Below, piece after piece: positions 14,590 through 22,882 of a DNA stretch of 27,418 nucleotides. Source of the stretch: an uncultured Pseudomonadota bacterium (GTDB lineage Bacteria; Pseudomonadota; Gammaproteobacteria; Burkholderiales; Eutrophovitaceae); contig CALJLA010000158.1 of the NCBI GenBank assembly GCA_937983055.1, positions 1 through 27,418 on the forward strand, given 5' to 3'. The translations under genes and the position numbers were made by a program. Below the pieces are notes generated by a model that was not told the origin of the DNA, did not search any database, and was given only the letters and a program-made list of their open reading frames with translations. Numbering within the stretch: position 1 is the stretch's first letter; each line of letters starts with the position of its first letter.

Positions 14590-15893
14590 TTGCCCTCTCC
14601 CATCAGCTCCTCGAACGGCACGACCTTCTCCTCGACCCTGGCCTGCCCGAGCACCCACTGGACCACGTTGTCCTCCAGGACCATCGACTCCACCTCGCGC
14701 AGCCGCTCGGGCTGCTGGTAGTACCAGCGCACGACTTCGTCCGGCTTCTCGTAACTGCGCGAGAACTCCTCGATAACCTGCTTGATCTGGTCCGTTTTGG
14801 CTTCCAGACCGTTCTTGCGCACCACCTCGGCCACGATCAGCCCCAGCTGTACCCGCCGCTTGGCCTCGTCCTGAAACGCTTCCTCCGGCAGCGGAATCTT
14901 GTCGGTCTTCAGCCCCCGGGCCTCCAGGTCTCGTCGCATGTTGTGTGCCAGGCGCTCCACCTCCAGCTCGATGAGCGCCTTGGGCAACTCGATCGTGGTG
15001 GTATCGATCAGGGCCTTCATCACCTGTTCCTTGACCCTGGCCTCCGCCCGGCGCTTTACCTCGCGTTCGAGGTTGGCCCGGACGTCTTCGCGCATCTTCG
15101 CCACACCGCCGCTCTCGACGCCGAGCGCGCGGGCAAACTCCGCATCGACCTCGGGCAGCCTGGGCGCCTTCACCTCGGTTACCGTCACGGTGAACTGCGC
15201 CAGCTTTCCGGCCACCTCCTTGCCGTGATAGTCGTCCGGAAACTTCAGGTCGAAGGTCTTGGATGCTCCGGCACCCAGCCCGATAACGTTGGTCTCGAAA
15301 TCCGGCAGCAGACGCCCCTCTCCCAGCTGGACCTGCACGCCTTGACCGCTGCCGCCCTCGAAGGCGGTGCCGTCGATGCTGCCGCTGTAGTCAAGACGCA
15401 CCTGGTCTCCGGACTGCGCGGCCCGCTCGACCGGCTCGTACCCGGTGCGCTGCTTGCGCAGGATGTCGATGGTACGTTCCAGTTCGGCATCGCCGATGTC
15501 GACCCTCGGCCGCTCGATCACCGCTTTCCCGAGGTCGCCGATGCCGACGTCCGGGTAGACCTCGAAGGTAGCCGTGTACTCGAACTGGCCGGCCTGGTCG
15601 TCGGCCGACTTGACCTCTATCTGCGGGTAGCCCGCCACGCGCAGATTTTTCTCGCGCACGGCATCGCCGAAGCTTTTCTGAACCGCGGCACCGAGCACCT
15701 CCTGGCGGACCTGCCCGCCGTACTGCTGCTCCACGATCCGCAACGGAACCTTGCCCGGACGGAACCCGTGCACCTTGGCCGTCCGCGCCAGGCGCCGCAG
15801 CCGGGTTTCCACCTCGGCGTTGACCTCCTCAAGCGGAAGGGTGACCGACAGTCGGCGCTCGAGCGAGCTGATGGTTTCGAGACTGGCTTGCAT
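14586..15893 (-). CDS. tig: Trigger factor (ribosome-associated chaperone)
   Basis: First chaperone met by nascent chains at the ribosome exit. The protein is 435 residues, the normal size. The ribosome-docking signature GFRPGKVP is at 43-50. The FKBP-type PPIase domain (~160-245) begins GDQVRLDYSGSIDGTAFEGG and contains the LGEGRLLPDFETNVIGL stretch. The C-terminal arm domain has DEAKRRVQLGLIVAEVVRKNGL. The ATG at 15893 is preceded by ACGTTTAG with no recognisable Shine-Dalgarno, which is odd for an abundant protein. A short inverted repeat (CGCTTT/AAAGCG, 15934-15947) and a tRNA-Leu gene lie upstream in the same direction. The stop overlaps the clpP start by 4 bases. Confidence 0.98.
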   Translation of the reverse strand: MQASLETISSLERRLSVTLPLEEVNAEVETRLRRLARTAKVHGFRPGKVPLRIVEQQYGGQVRQEVLGAAVQKSFGDAVREKNLRVAGYPQIEVKSADDQAGQFEYTATFEVYPDVGIGDLGKAVIERPRVDIGDAELERTIDILRKQRTGYEPVERAAQSGDQVRLDYSGSIDGTAFEGGSGQGVQVQLGEGRLLPDFETNVIGLGAGASKTFDLKFPDDYHGKEVAGKLAQFTVTVTEVKAPRLPEVDAEFARALGVESGGVAKMREDVRANLEREVKRRAEARVKEQVMKALIDTTTIELPKALIELEVERLAHNMRRDLEARGLKTDKIPLPEEAFQDEAKRRVQLGLIVAEVVRKNGLEAKTDQIKQVIEEFSRSYEKPDEVVRWYYQQPERLREVESMVLEDNVVQWVLGQARVEEKVVPFEELMGEGK

Positions 15894-15960
15894 CTAAACG
15901 TGTGCTTTCGAAGTGAAGTTTGAGCTTTGGACGCGCTTTGGAAAGCGGCTTATGTCGCTC

Positions 15961-16045
<85 letters not shown>

Positions 16046-16054
16046 GACGTGCGC

Positions 16055-16068
16055 ATTCTAATATAATC
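16055..16068. promoter_or_regulatory. Back-to-back -10 region for tRNA-Leu and hpnC
   Basis: The AT-rich 14 bases contain TATAAT on the plus strand (16063-16068), pointing at hpnC, and TAGAAT (or TATATT) on the minus strand, pointing at tRNA-Leu 10 bases away. No good -35 is seen for either direction. The hpnC leader would be about 85 bases. The assignment rests on the -10 matches and on this being the only AT-rich patch between the divergent genes. Confidence 0.5.
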
Positions 16069-16161
16069 GCCCCTCTCCCCGCCACCGGCGCGACCTCGTG
16101 CCGGTCCGCCCGACCGCTCGTAACTCGTTGTAACCCTGAGACTTACTGCGTCCCGCTGACG

Positions 16162-16977
16162 ATGGGCGTCGACCATTACGAGAACTTCCCCGTCGCCTCG
16201 GTCCTGCTGCCGCGGCGGCTGCGCCGACCGGTAGAACTCATCTATGCCTTTGCGCGCAGCGCGGATGATTTCGCGGACGAGGGCGACCTGCCCGCCAGCG
16301 AACGCCTGTCGCGTCTTGGAGAGTACGCGCGCGAGCTGGACGCCATTGCCGCGGGCAGGCCCCCGGCGCTGGCGTTATTCGCCGACCTCGCGCCGGTAAT
16401 ACAGGCGCATCGCCTTTCGCTCCCGCTGTTCCGGGACCTGCTGTCGGCTTTTGCCCAGGACGTCACCAAAGGACGCTACGCCGACTTCGCCGAGGTGCTC
16501 GACTATTGCCGGCGGTCGGCCAATCCGGTGGGACGCCTGCTGCTCGAACTGTTCGGCGCCACGGAGCCCCCCAACCTGGCGATGGCCGATAACATCTGCA
16601 CCAGCCTGCAGCTGATCAATTTTCTGCAGGATGTCGAGATCGATCATGCGAAGGGGCGAATCTACCTGCCGGCCGACGAGATGGCGCAATTCGGCGTGAG
16701 CCCCGCACAGATTGCCGGGCGCGACACCGGCGGCAACTGGACGCCCTTCATGCTGTTCCAGATCGAACGAGCGCTCGGCATGCTTCACGCGGGCGCACCG
16801 CTCGCGCGCGCCCTGCCGGGGCGGATTGGTCTGGAACTCCGGATGATCGTGCTCGGCGGCGAGCGCATCCTGCGCAAGCTGCAGCGCTGCGGAGGCGACG
16901 TCTTCAGCCACCGCCCGGTCTTGCGCCCCGCCGATTGGACGTACATGCTGTGCCGCGCCCTGTTTGCCTATCGATGA
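16162..16977 (+). CDS. hpnC: Squalene synthase subunit HpnC (hydroxysqualene-forming)
   Basis: Trans-prenyltransferase-fold enzyme of the bacterial three-step squalene route. In that route HpnD makes presqualene diphosphate from two farnesyl diphosphates, HpnC converts it to hydroxysqualene, and HpnE reduces that to squalene. The protein is 271 residues. The start MGVDHYENFPVASVLLP is the characteristic HpnC opening, which fixes the ATG although no Shine-Dalgarno is visible. The first Asp-rich motif is DDFADE at 35-40 and the second is QDVEID at 156-161 within NFLQDVEIDHAKGRIYLP. Its stop overlaps the hpnD start (ATGA). The frame is open upstream into the tRNA region, which is not coding. Confidence 0.95.
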   Translation: MGVDHYENFPVASVLLPRRLRRPVELIYAFARSADDFADEGDLPASERLSRLGEYARELDAIAAGRPPALALFADLAPVIQAHRLSLPLFRDLLSAFAQDVTKGRYADFAEVLDYCRRSANPVGRLLLELFGATEPPNLAMADNICTSLQLINFLQDVEIDHAKGRIYLPADEMAQFGVSPAQIAGRDTGGNWTPFMLFQIERALGMLHAGAPLARALPGRIGLELRMIVLGGERILRKLQRCGGDVFSHRPVLRPADWTYMLCRALFAYR

Positions 16978-17807
16978 CCCCAGATCAGTACTGCCAGCAA
17001 CGCGCCGCCGGAAGCGGTTCCAGCTTTTACTACAGCTTCGTGTTTCTACCCGCGGTCCGCCGCCGCGCGATCACCGCGCTGTATGCGTTTTGCCGGGAAG
17101 TCGACGATGTGGTCGACGAATGCACCGATGCATCCGTCGCCCGCATCAAGCTTGCCTGGTGGCGCAGCGAACTCGCGGCGCTATTCGCCGGGACGCCCAG
17201 CCATCCGGTATCCCGCGCCCTCGAACCGGTGATCGCCGCCTTCGATCTGCCCCAGTCCCGCTTCCAGCAGGTGATCGACGGCATGGAGATGGACCTCGTG
17301 CAGCAGCGATATGCGGACTTCGAGGAGCTGCAGCGATACTGCTTCCATGTTGCCGGGGTCGTCGGGCTGATGGCGGCCGAAATCTTCGGCTACCGGGACC
17401 CCGCCACGCTGCGCTATGCCGAGAACCTCGGCACGGCATTCCAGCTGACCAACATCGTGCGTGACGTGGGGGAAGACGCGCGCCGCGGCCGCATTTACCT
17501 GCCGCGCGACGAGATGGACCGGTTCGGCGTGGGCGAGGCGGACATCCTGCGGCTGCGCGAAACCGATGCCTTCCGGAAGCTGATCGAATTCCAGTGCGAA
17601 CGTGCCGACAGCTTCTACGAGCGCGCTTTCGCCGCCCTTCCGGCCGCCGACCGGCGCAGCCAGCGGCCGGGACTGGTGATGGCGGCAATCTACCGGACGC
17701 TGCTCGCCGAGATCCGCGCCGACGGTTTCCGCACGCTGAGCCGCCGCATCGCGCTCACGCCCGTCCGAAAACTCTGGATTGCGTGGAAAACCTGGCTGCG
17801 GGCATGA
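16974..17807 (+). CDS. hpnD: Presqualene diphosphate synthase HpnD
   Basis: Condenses two farnesyl diphosphates to presqualene diphosphate. The protein is 277 residues. It begins MTPDQYCQQRAAGSGSSFYYSFVFLP, typical of HpnD. The catalytic Asp motifs are DDVVDE at 44-49 (FCREVDDVVDE) and RDVGED at 163-168 (NIVRDVGEDARRGRIYLP). It belongs to the phytoene/squalene synthase family; phytoene synthase is less likely because of the HpnC and HpnE neighbours. The ATG overlaps the hpnC stop by 4 bases, and its own stop overlaps the hpnE ATG in the same way, so the three enzymes are probably made in fixed ratio. Confidence 0.95.
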   Translation: MTPDQYCQQRAAGSGSSFYYSFVFLPAVRRRAITALYAFCREVDDVVDECTDASVARIKLAWWRSELAALFAGTPSHPVSRALEPVIAAFDLPQSRFQQVIDGMEMDLVQQRYADFEELQRYCFHVAGVVGLMAAEIFGYRDPATLRYAENLGTAFQLTNIVRDVGEDARRGRIYLPRDEMDRFGVGEADILRLRETDAFRKLIEFQCERADSFYERAFAALPAADRRSQRPGLVMAAIYRTLLAEIRADGFRTLSRRIALTPVRKLWIAWKTWLRA

Positions 17808-19162
17808 GCCGGACGCACGCACTGGAAACCCCACCGCACCCGCTGCGCGCAACCGCGGCCGGCAGCGGCCAGCCGCCGCGAGTCGCCGTCGTCGGCGCGG
17901 GCTGGGCCGGCATGGCCGCGGCGGTGGAACTGGCTGCCGCCGGTGTCGGCGTGACCGTCTACGAGGCCGCGCGCATGCTCGGCGGACGCGCCCGCCGCGT
18001 CGAGATCGGCGGCGTTGCCCTCGACAACGGCCTGCACATCCTGGTCGGCGCCTATCGCGAGGCATTGCGCCTGATCGATCTGGTGCGGCCGCCTGGTGCC
18101 CCGCCGGGGCTGCTGCGTATGCCCCTGCGTCTGCGGGTGGAGCCGGACTTCCGACTGCATGCCCCGCGGCTGCCGGCGCCCCTGCACCTCGCCGCGGCAC
18201 TGCTGCTGGCGCGCGGACTGTCGCTGCGCGAGCGGGCGGCGGCGGTCGGCTTCATGCGCGCACAGAAGGCCGGTGGCTTTCGCTGCGACAGCGGGCTCAG
18301 CGTCGAGGCGTTACTGCACAACCACGGGCAGCCCGAGGGCCTGATCCGGCGACTGTGGGAACCGCTATGCGTCTCAACGCTGAACACCCGGCCGCCGGAG
18401 GCTTCTGCCGCGTGCTTTCTGGCGGCGCTGCGCGACACCCTGACCAGGGATCGCGACGCCAGCGATCTGCTGCTGCCGCGAACGGACTTCAGTGCGCTGT
18501 TTCCCGAGCCGGCCGGCCGGTTCGTCGAGACCCGTGGCGGGCGGCTGCGCCTGGGCGACCGCGTACGCCGGCTTGAGCCCGGCGACGGCTTTATCGACAT
18601 CGAGGCAACCGACACGCAACGCTTTACGCATGCCGTACTCGCAGTCGGCCCGCACCAGCTCGACCCGTTGGCGGCAGGGCTGCCGGTGCTCACGCCTGCA
18701 CGCGAGGCCGTGGCGGGCTACCGCTTCCGGCCGATCTACTCGGTGTTCCTGCAATACCCACAGGCGGTGTCCCTGCCGGAGCCGATGATCGGCTTCAGCG
18801 GCGGCGTGACCCAGTGGGCGTTCGACCGTGGACGCCTGTGCGGCCAGAAGGGGCTGATCGGCGTGGTGATCAGTTCGTCCGGCGGGCACGAGGACCTGGC
18901 TCACGACGACCTCGCCACACAGGTACACCAGGAGCTGCAGGCCCGGTTCGGACTGCCCGCCCCACTCTGGCACCAGGTCATTGGCGAGAAGCGCGCGACG
19001 TTCGCCTGCACGCCCGGTCTGCCGCGACCGGCGAACCGCACACCGAATCCACGGCTCTTCCTCGCCGGCGACTATACCGAGAGCGACTATCCGGCTACGC
19101 TCGAAGCCGCGGTGCGCAGCGGTATTCGCTGTGCACGGATGATTCTCGCCCGCAATGACTGA
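17804..19162 (+). CDS. hpnE: Hydroxysqualene dehydroxylase HpnE
   Basis: FAD-dependent amine-oxidase-family enzyme that turns hydroxysqualene into squalene. The protein is 452 residues. After a ~25-residue variable lead, the FAD-binding Rossmann motif VAVVGAGWAGMAAAVELA is followed by VTVYEAARMLGGRARR. LDNGLHILVGAY and the C-terminal FAD motif LFLAGDYTESDYPATLEAAVRSG are both typical of HpnE and carotenoid-desaturase relatives. The ATG overlaps the hpnD stop (ATGA), which decides the start over a longer open frame. The 3' end overlaps the next gene by 8 bases. Confidence 0.94.
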   Translation: MSRTHALETPPHPLRATAAGSGQPPRVAVVGAGWAGMAAAVELAAAGVGVTVYEAARMLGGRARRVEIGGVALDNGLHILVGAYREALRLIDLVRPPGAPPGLLRMPLRLRVEPDFRLHAPRLPAPLHLAAALLLARGLSLRERAAAVGFMRAQKAGGFRCDSGLSVEALLHNHGQPEGLIRRLWEPLCVSTLNTRPPEASAACFLAALRDTLTRDRDASDLLLPRTDFSALFPEPAGRFVETRGGRLRLGDRVRRLEPGDGFIDIEATDTQRFTHAVLAVGPHQLDPLAAGLPVLTPAREAVAGYRFRPIYSVFLQYPQAVSLPEPMIGFSGGVTQWAFDRGRLCGQKGLIGVVISSSGGHEDLAHDDLATQVHQELQARFGLPAPLWHQVIGEKRATFACTPGLPRPANRTPNPRLFLAGDYTESDYPATLEAAVRSGIRCARMILARND

Positions 19163-19907
19163 TTCGACGAACTACACGCCACCGCAGGACCTGCTCGCCG
19201 GGCGGGTAATCCTGGTTACCGGCTCGACTCGCGGCATCGGCCGCGCCTGTGCGCACGCTTTCGCCGCGCATGGCGCGACCGTGGTCCTGCACGGACGCCA
19301 CGCCCGCACGCTGGAGGCGGTGTACGACGAGATTACGGCGAAAGGCCATGCAGAGCCCGCCGCAGTACCGCTCGACCTGATGACCGCGGGCAGCCGCGAG
19401 TTCGACCATCTGGCCCACGCGATCGAATCGCAGCTCGGGCGGCTCGACGGAATCGTGCACAACGCCGCACATCTCGAACGGCTCGCCGCGCTCGAGCATC
19501 AGACCATCGACGAATGGCTGCACACGCTGCGGGTCAATCTGGTTGCGCCGTTTGCGCTGACCCCGGCCTGCGCCCGGCTGCTGCGCACCTCGCCCGACGC
19601 CTCGGTCGTGTTCACATCGGAATCACACGCGGCCAGTCCGGCAGCTTACTGGGGCGCATATGCGGTGTCCAAGTCCGCACTGGAGACGCTGGCCCGCATC
19701 CAGGCCGACGAGTGGTCGCGGTTCACTCATCTGCGGGCCAATGTCGTGGTGCCCGGGCCGGTGGCCTCGCCCGCGCGCGCGCGTTCGCATCCCGGCCAGG
19801 CAGCCGACGAACTTCCGGCGCCGGAGACGCTGATGCCGCTGTACCTGTATCTGATGGGGCCGGACAGCGTGGGCGTGAGCGGCCGGGTGTTTTCCGCTCA
19901 GGGCTGA
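19155..19907 (+). CDS. YciK-like short-chain dehydrogenase/reductase
   Basis: NAD(P)-dependent oxidoreductase of unknown substrate, 250 residues. The Rossmann motif TGSTRGIGRA is followed by HGRHAR, whose Arg residues favour NADPH. LDGIVHNAAHLE is the NNAG equivalent. The active site is a Ser in VVFTSES and Tyr-x3-Lys in WGAYAVSK. DLLAGRVILVTG and the late PETLMPLYLYLMGPDS closely resemble E. coli YciK, whose role is unsettled. It overlaps hpnE by 8 bases, so it is translated with the squalene genes. Its last 10 bases overlap the end of the convergent thioesterase gene. A role in isoprenoid metabolism is inference from position only. Confidence 0.9.
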   Translation: MTDSTNYTPPQDLLAGRVILVTGSTRGIGRACAHAFAAHGATVVLHGRHARTLEAVYDEITAKGHAEPAAVPLDLMTAGSREFDHLAHAIESQLGRLDGIVHNAAHLERLAALEHQTIDEWLHTLRVNLVAPFALTPACARLLRTSPDASVVFTSESHAASPAAYWGAYAVSKSALETLARIQADEWSRFTHLRANVVVPGPVASPARARSHPGQAADELPAPETLMPLYLYLMGPDSVGVSGRVFSAQG

Positions 19908-20308
19908 ATCGCGTCGCGCAGCCAGTCGGGCATCGGCCGCGAGCGTCCTTCCGTGATGTCGATCCAGACCATCACCGCCTCGGCCTCGGCGAAGCGCGCC
20001 GCCGGCTCGCCCGCCTTATACATCTCGTGCCACATGACGAAGCTGCTGTGTCCCGGCCTGCCCACCAGAGTGGTGACCTCCAGCTCCAGCGGGTAGATCG
20101 CCGGCCGCAGGTACTTGCACGAGATGGTGCCGAGGATCGGCCCCTCCGAGCCGGGGCGGTAATCGATCTCCAGGCTATCGAACCAGGAAATGCGCGCCTG
20201 CTCGAAGTATCGGAAGTAGGCGACGTTGTTCATGTGCCCGAGGGCGTCCATCTCGCCCCAGCGCATGGAGAGGCGGTCGGTGCGAACGAGTTTGCGTTTC
20301 TCTTCCAT
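19898..20308 (-). CDS. Acyl-CoA thioesterase, 4HBT hotdog family
   Basis: Small hotdog-fold thioesterase predicted to cleave acyl-CoA, 136 residues from the chosen start. The 4-hydroxybenzoyl-CoA-thioesterase-type active-site segment is RWGEMDALGHMNNVAYFRYFEQAR with its catalytic-position Asp, followed by the hotdog sheet LELEVTTLVGRPGHSSFVMWHEMY. The start is uncertain. The ATG at 20308 gives the usual family N-terminus, but AGGA abuts it. The frame stays open to ATGs at 20347 and 20356, which lack a Shine-Dalgarno. It is convergent with the SDR gene (10-base tail overlap) and divergent from ETF-QO, which suggests a role in acyl-CoA turnover. Confidence 0.88.
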   Translation of the reverse strand: MEEKRKLVRTDRLSMRWGEMDALGHMNNVAYFRYFEQARISWFDSLEIDYRPGSEGPILGTISCKYLRPAIYPLELEVTTLVGRPGHSSFVMWHEMYKAGEPAARFAEAEAVMVWIDITEGRSRPMPDWLRDAIQP

Positions 20309-20385
20309 TCCTGTTGATCGTTTCTCGTCTTTCAGGCGGTTTATCATGTTTATCAAAGGCGGCCGATTCTAGCAGCCGCGACAGA

Positions 20386-20394
20386 AGGGGGAGG
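20386..20394 (+). promoter_or_regulatory. Strong Shine-Dalgarno fixing the GTG start of ETF-QO
   Basis: AGGGGGAGG ends 5 bases before GTG at 20400. No ATG in frame is better placed (the next is Met7), so the GTG start is favoured. Confidence 0.75.
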
Positions 20395-20399
20395 CAAGC

Positions 20400-22043
20400 G
20401 TGTCAGAACGCGAATCGATGCAGTACGACGTGGTCATCGTCGGCGCCGGCCCGGCCGGGCTTGCGGCGGCGGTGCGGCTCAAGCAGCTCGCCGAAGAGCG
20501 CGGCCGGGAGCTCTCGGTGTGCGTAATCGAGAAAGGCTCGGAGGTCGGGGCGCACATTCTCTCCGGCGCGGTGATGGATCCGCGCGCGCTCGCAGAGCTG
20601 CTGCCCGACTGGCAGGCGCTGGACGCGCCCCTCAACACTCCGGTAAGCGAAGACCAGTTCCTGTTTCTCGGAAAGTCAGGCGCGTGGGCGACGCCGTCCT
20701 GGATGCTGCCGGCGTGCTTCAAGAACCATGGCAACTATGTCATCAGTCTCGCCAATTTCTGCCGCTGGCTCGGCCAGCAGGCAGAGGCGATGGGGGTCGA
20801 GATCTTTCCCGGTTTTGCCGCCGCGGAAGTGTTGTACGACGAGCGTGGCGCAGTGCGTGGCGTGGCCACCGGCGACATGGGGCTCGATCGCTCGGGTGAA
20901 AAGACCGACGGCTATCAGCCCGGCATCGAGCTGCATGCGAAGTACACGTTTTTCGCCGAAGGCTGCCGCGGCCATCTCGGCAAGGAACTGCAGGCTCGTT
21001 ACTCCCTGCGTGAGGGCACCGATCCACAGGTGTACGGCATCGGTCTGAAAGAGCTTTGGGAAATCGACCCGGCGAAGCACCGTCCCGGGCTGGTGGTCCA
21101 CACCGCCGGCTGGCCCCTCGATGCCGGTACCTACGGCGGCTCGTTCCTCTACCACATGGACAACAACCAGGTGGCGGTGGGTTTCGTGGTCGGGCTGGGC
21201 TACCGCAATCCCTACCTTTCCCCGTACGAAGAGTTCCAGCGCTACAAGACCCATCCCGCGATCCGCGGCTTTTTCGAGGGCGGCAAGCGCATCGCATACG
21301 GCGCGCGTGCGCTGGCCGCCGGGGGTCTGCAGTCATTGCCCAAGCTGGTGTTTCCCGGCGGGTGCCTGATCGGCGACAACGCCGGTTTTCTCAACGCCTC
21401 GCGCATCAAGGGCAGCCACTGCGCGATCAAGTCGGGCATGCTGGCGGCGGAGGCTGCGTTCGATGCGCTGGCCGCGAATCGCGCACAAGACGAACTCACC
21501 GCCTATCCGGAGGCCTTTCGCCGTTCATGGCTCTACCAGGAACTGCACCAGGCGCGCAATTTCAAACCGTGGATGTCGAAGGGGCTGTACCTCGGCACCT
21601 TGATGGTCGGCATCGACCAGGTCCTGTTCCGCGGCAAGGCGCCGTGGACACTGCACCACCGGCATGCCGATCACGAGACGCTGGCGAAAAAGACCGACGC
21701 GCAGCCTATCGACTATCCCAAGCCGGACGGCAAGCTCACCTTCGACCGCCTGTCCTCGGTATTCATCTCCAACACCAATCATCGGGAAGACCAGCCGGTC
21801 CATCTCACGCTGAAGGATGCCAGCGTTCCGGTCGCCGTGAATCTGGAGCTCTACGACGCGCCGGAGCAGCGTTACTGCCCGGCCGGCGTTTACGAAATCG
21901 TCCGCGAGGGCAACGAGCCGAAGCTGCAAATCAACGCCCAGAATTGCGTGCACTGCAAGACCTGCGACATCAAGGACCCGACCCAGAATATTCACTGGGT
22001 CGTGCCCGAAGGCGGCGGCGGCCCGAACTACCCGAACATGTAG
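20400..22043 (+). CDS. Electron transfer flavoprotein:ubiquinone oxidoreductase
   Basis: Membrane-associated FAD and 4Fe-4S enzyme that passes electrons from ETF, loaded by acyl-CoA dehydrogenases, to ubiquinone. The protein is 547 residues, the expected size. The N-terminal FAD motif is YDVVIVGAGPAGLAAAVRLKQLA, and EKGSEVGAHILSGAVMDPRAL is diagnostic. The quinone/membrane region includes GYRNPYLSPYEEFQRYKTHP, and LIGDNAGFLNASRIKGSHCAIKSG lies mid-protein. The iron-sulfur cluster ligands are Cys493 (CPAGVYE) and Cys516, Cys519 and Cys522 (CVHCKTC). The start is GTG. No ETF subunits lie in the window. It links the nearby thioesterase and the distal thiolase to fatty-acid or amino-acid oxidation. 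Confidence 0.97.
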   Translation: MSERESMQYDVVIVGAGPAGLAAAVRLKQLAEERGRELSVCVIEKGSEVGAHILSGAVMDPRALAELLPDWQALDAPLNTPVSEDQFLFLGKSGAWATPSWMLPACFKNHGNYVISLANFCRWLGQQAEAMGVEIFPGFAAAEVLYDERGAVRGVATGDMGLDRSGEKTDGYQPGIELHAKYTFFAEGCRGHLGKELQARYSLREGTDPQVYGIGLKELWEIDPAKHRPGLVVHTAGWPLDAGTYGGSFLYHMDNNQVAVGFVVGLGYRNPYLSPYEEFQRYKTHPAIRGFFEGGKRIAYGARALAAGGLQSLPKLVFPGGCLIGDNAGFLNASRIKGSHCAIKSGMLAAEAAFDALAANRAQDELTAYPEAFRRSWLYQELHQARNFKPWMSKGLYLGTLMVGIDQVLFRGKAPWTLHHRHADHETLAKKTDAQPIDYPKPDGKLTFDRLSSVFISNTNHREDQPVHLTLKDASVPVAVNLELYDAPEQRYCPAGVYEIVREGNEPKLQINAQNCVHCKTCDIKDPTQNIHWVVPEGGGGPNYPNM

Positions 22044-22058
22044 CCTTGCGGCGGCCGT

Positions 22059-22079
22059 GGCAGGGCTGGATGCCCTGCC
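22059..22079. terminator. Stem-loop between convergent ETF-QO and slipin genes
   Basis: GGCAGGGC and GCCCTGCC form a perfect 8-bp stem with a 5-base loop, 16 bases after the ETF-QO stop and 37 bases beyond the convergent slipin stop. There is no T-tract on either strand, so it is at best a weak or factor-assisted bidirectional terminator. Confidence 0.5.
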
Positions 22080-22115
22080 GAGAGGCGCGCTGGGGAGATC
22101 AACGCCGGCGGCTGA

Positions 22116-22880
22116 TCAGCCCTGGCCGCGCTTGCGCAGCGCGTCCATGACGGGACCGATCACGTCCATCGGCAGCGGAAAGACAATGGTCGAACTCTTG
22201 TCCCCCGCGATCTGGGTCAGGGTCTGCAGGTAGCGAAGCTGCATCGCTTCGGACTGGCTCGCCAGCGTCTGCGCCGCCTGCAGCAGTTTTTCGGACGCCT
22301 GCAGTTCGCCCTCCGCGTGAATCACTTTGGCGCGGCGCTCGCGCTCGGCTTCGGCCTGGCGCGCGATGGCGCGAACCATGGTCTCGTTCAGATCCACATG
22401 CTTGATCTCGACGTTGGAGACCTTGATGCCCCATGCATCGGTCTGCTGGTCGAGCGCTTCCTGGATGTCGATATTGAGCTTCTCGCGTTCTGCCAGCATC
22501 TCGTCCAGCTCGTGCTTGCCGAGCACCGCGCGCAGCGTGGTCTGGGCCAGCTGGCTGGTCGCCATCAGGTAGTTCTCCACCTGGATGATCGCTTTCTGCG
22601 GATCCACGACGCGGAAGTAGATCACCGCGTTGACCTTGACCGACACGTTGTCCCGCGATATCACGTCCTGACTGGGCACGTCCATCGTCACCGTGCGCAG
22701 GTCGACGCGCACCATCTGCTGAATGCCTGGAATCACGATGATCAGCCCCGGCCCCTTGACCGCCCAGAACCGCCCCAGCTGGAACACCACTCCCCGCTCG
22801 TACTCGCGGAGAATCTTCAGCGCATACGCCGCCAGGATGACGACGATCGCGAGAAGCGTAAGCCAGAAGTAACCACCCAT
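22116..22880 (-). CDS. Slipin (stomatin/prohibitin-like SPFH membrane protein)
   Basis: Inner-membrane scaffold of the stomatin type, 254 residues. It has one N-terminal hydrophobic helix (about 5-24), then the SPFH domain opening YERGVVFQLGRFWAVKGPGLIIVIPGIQQMVRVDLR and containing DNVSVKVNAVIYFRVVDP. The helical, Ala/Glu-rich C-terminal segment (ARQAEAERERRAKVIHAEGE) is the usual oligomerisation region. AAAGGAG ends 7 bases before the ATG at 22880; a TTG two codons earlier is too close to it. It begins 2 bases after the nfeD stop. Slipin-NfeD pairs are widespread, and the NfeD protease can cleave the slipin C-terminus in archaeal homologues. The cellular role is otherwise unclear. Confidence 0.95.
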   Translation of the reverse strand: MGGYFWLTLLAIVVILAAYALKILREYERGVVFQLGRFWAVKGPGLIIVIPGIQQMVRVDLRTVTMDVPSQDVISRDNVSVKVNAVIYFRVVDPQKAIIQVENYLMATSQLAQTTLRAVLGKHELDEMLAEREKLNIDIQEALDQQTDAWGIKVSNVEIKHVDLNETMVRAIARQAEAERERRAKVIHAEGELQASEKLLQAAQTLASQSEAMQLRYLQTLTQIAGDKSSTIVFPLPMDVIGPVMDALRKRGQG

Positions 22881-22882
22881 AA

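Noticed and set aside
20743..21336. Arg/Pro-rich minus-strand open frames inside the ETF-QO gene
   Set aside because: The low-complexity, Arg-rich translation is typical of a GC-rich off-frame, and the plus strand encodes an intact enzyme through this stretch.
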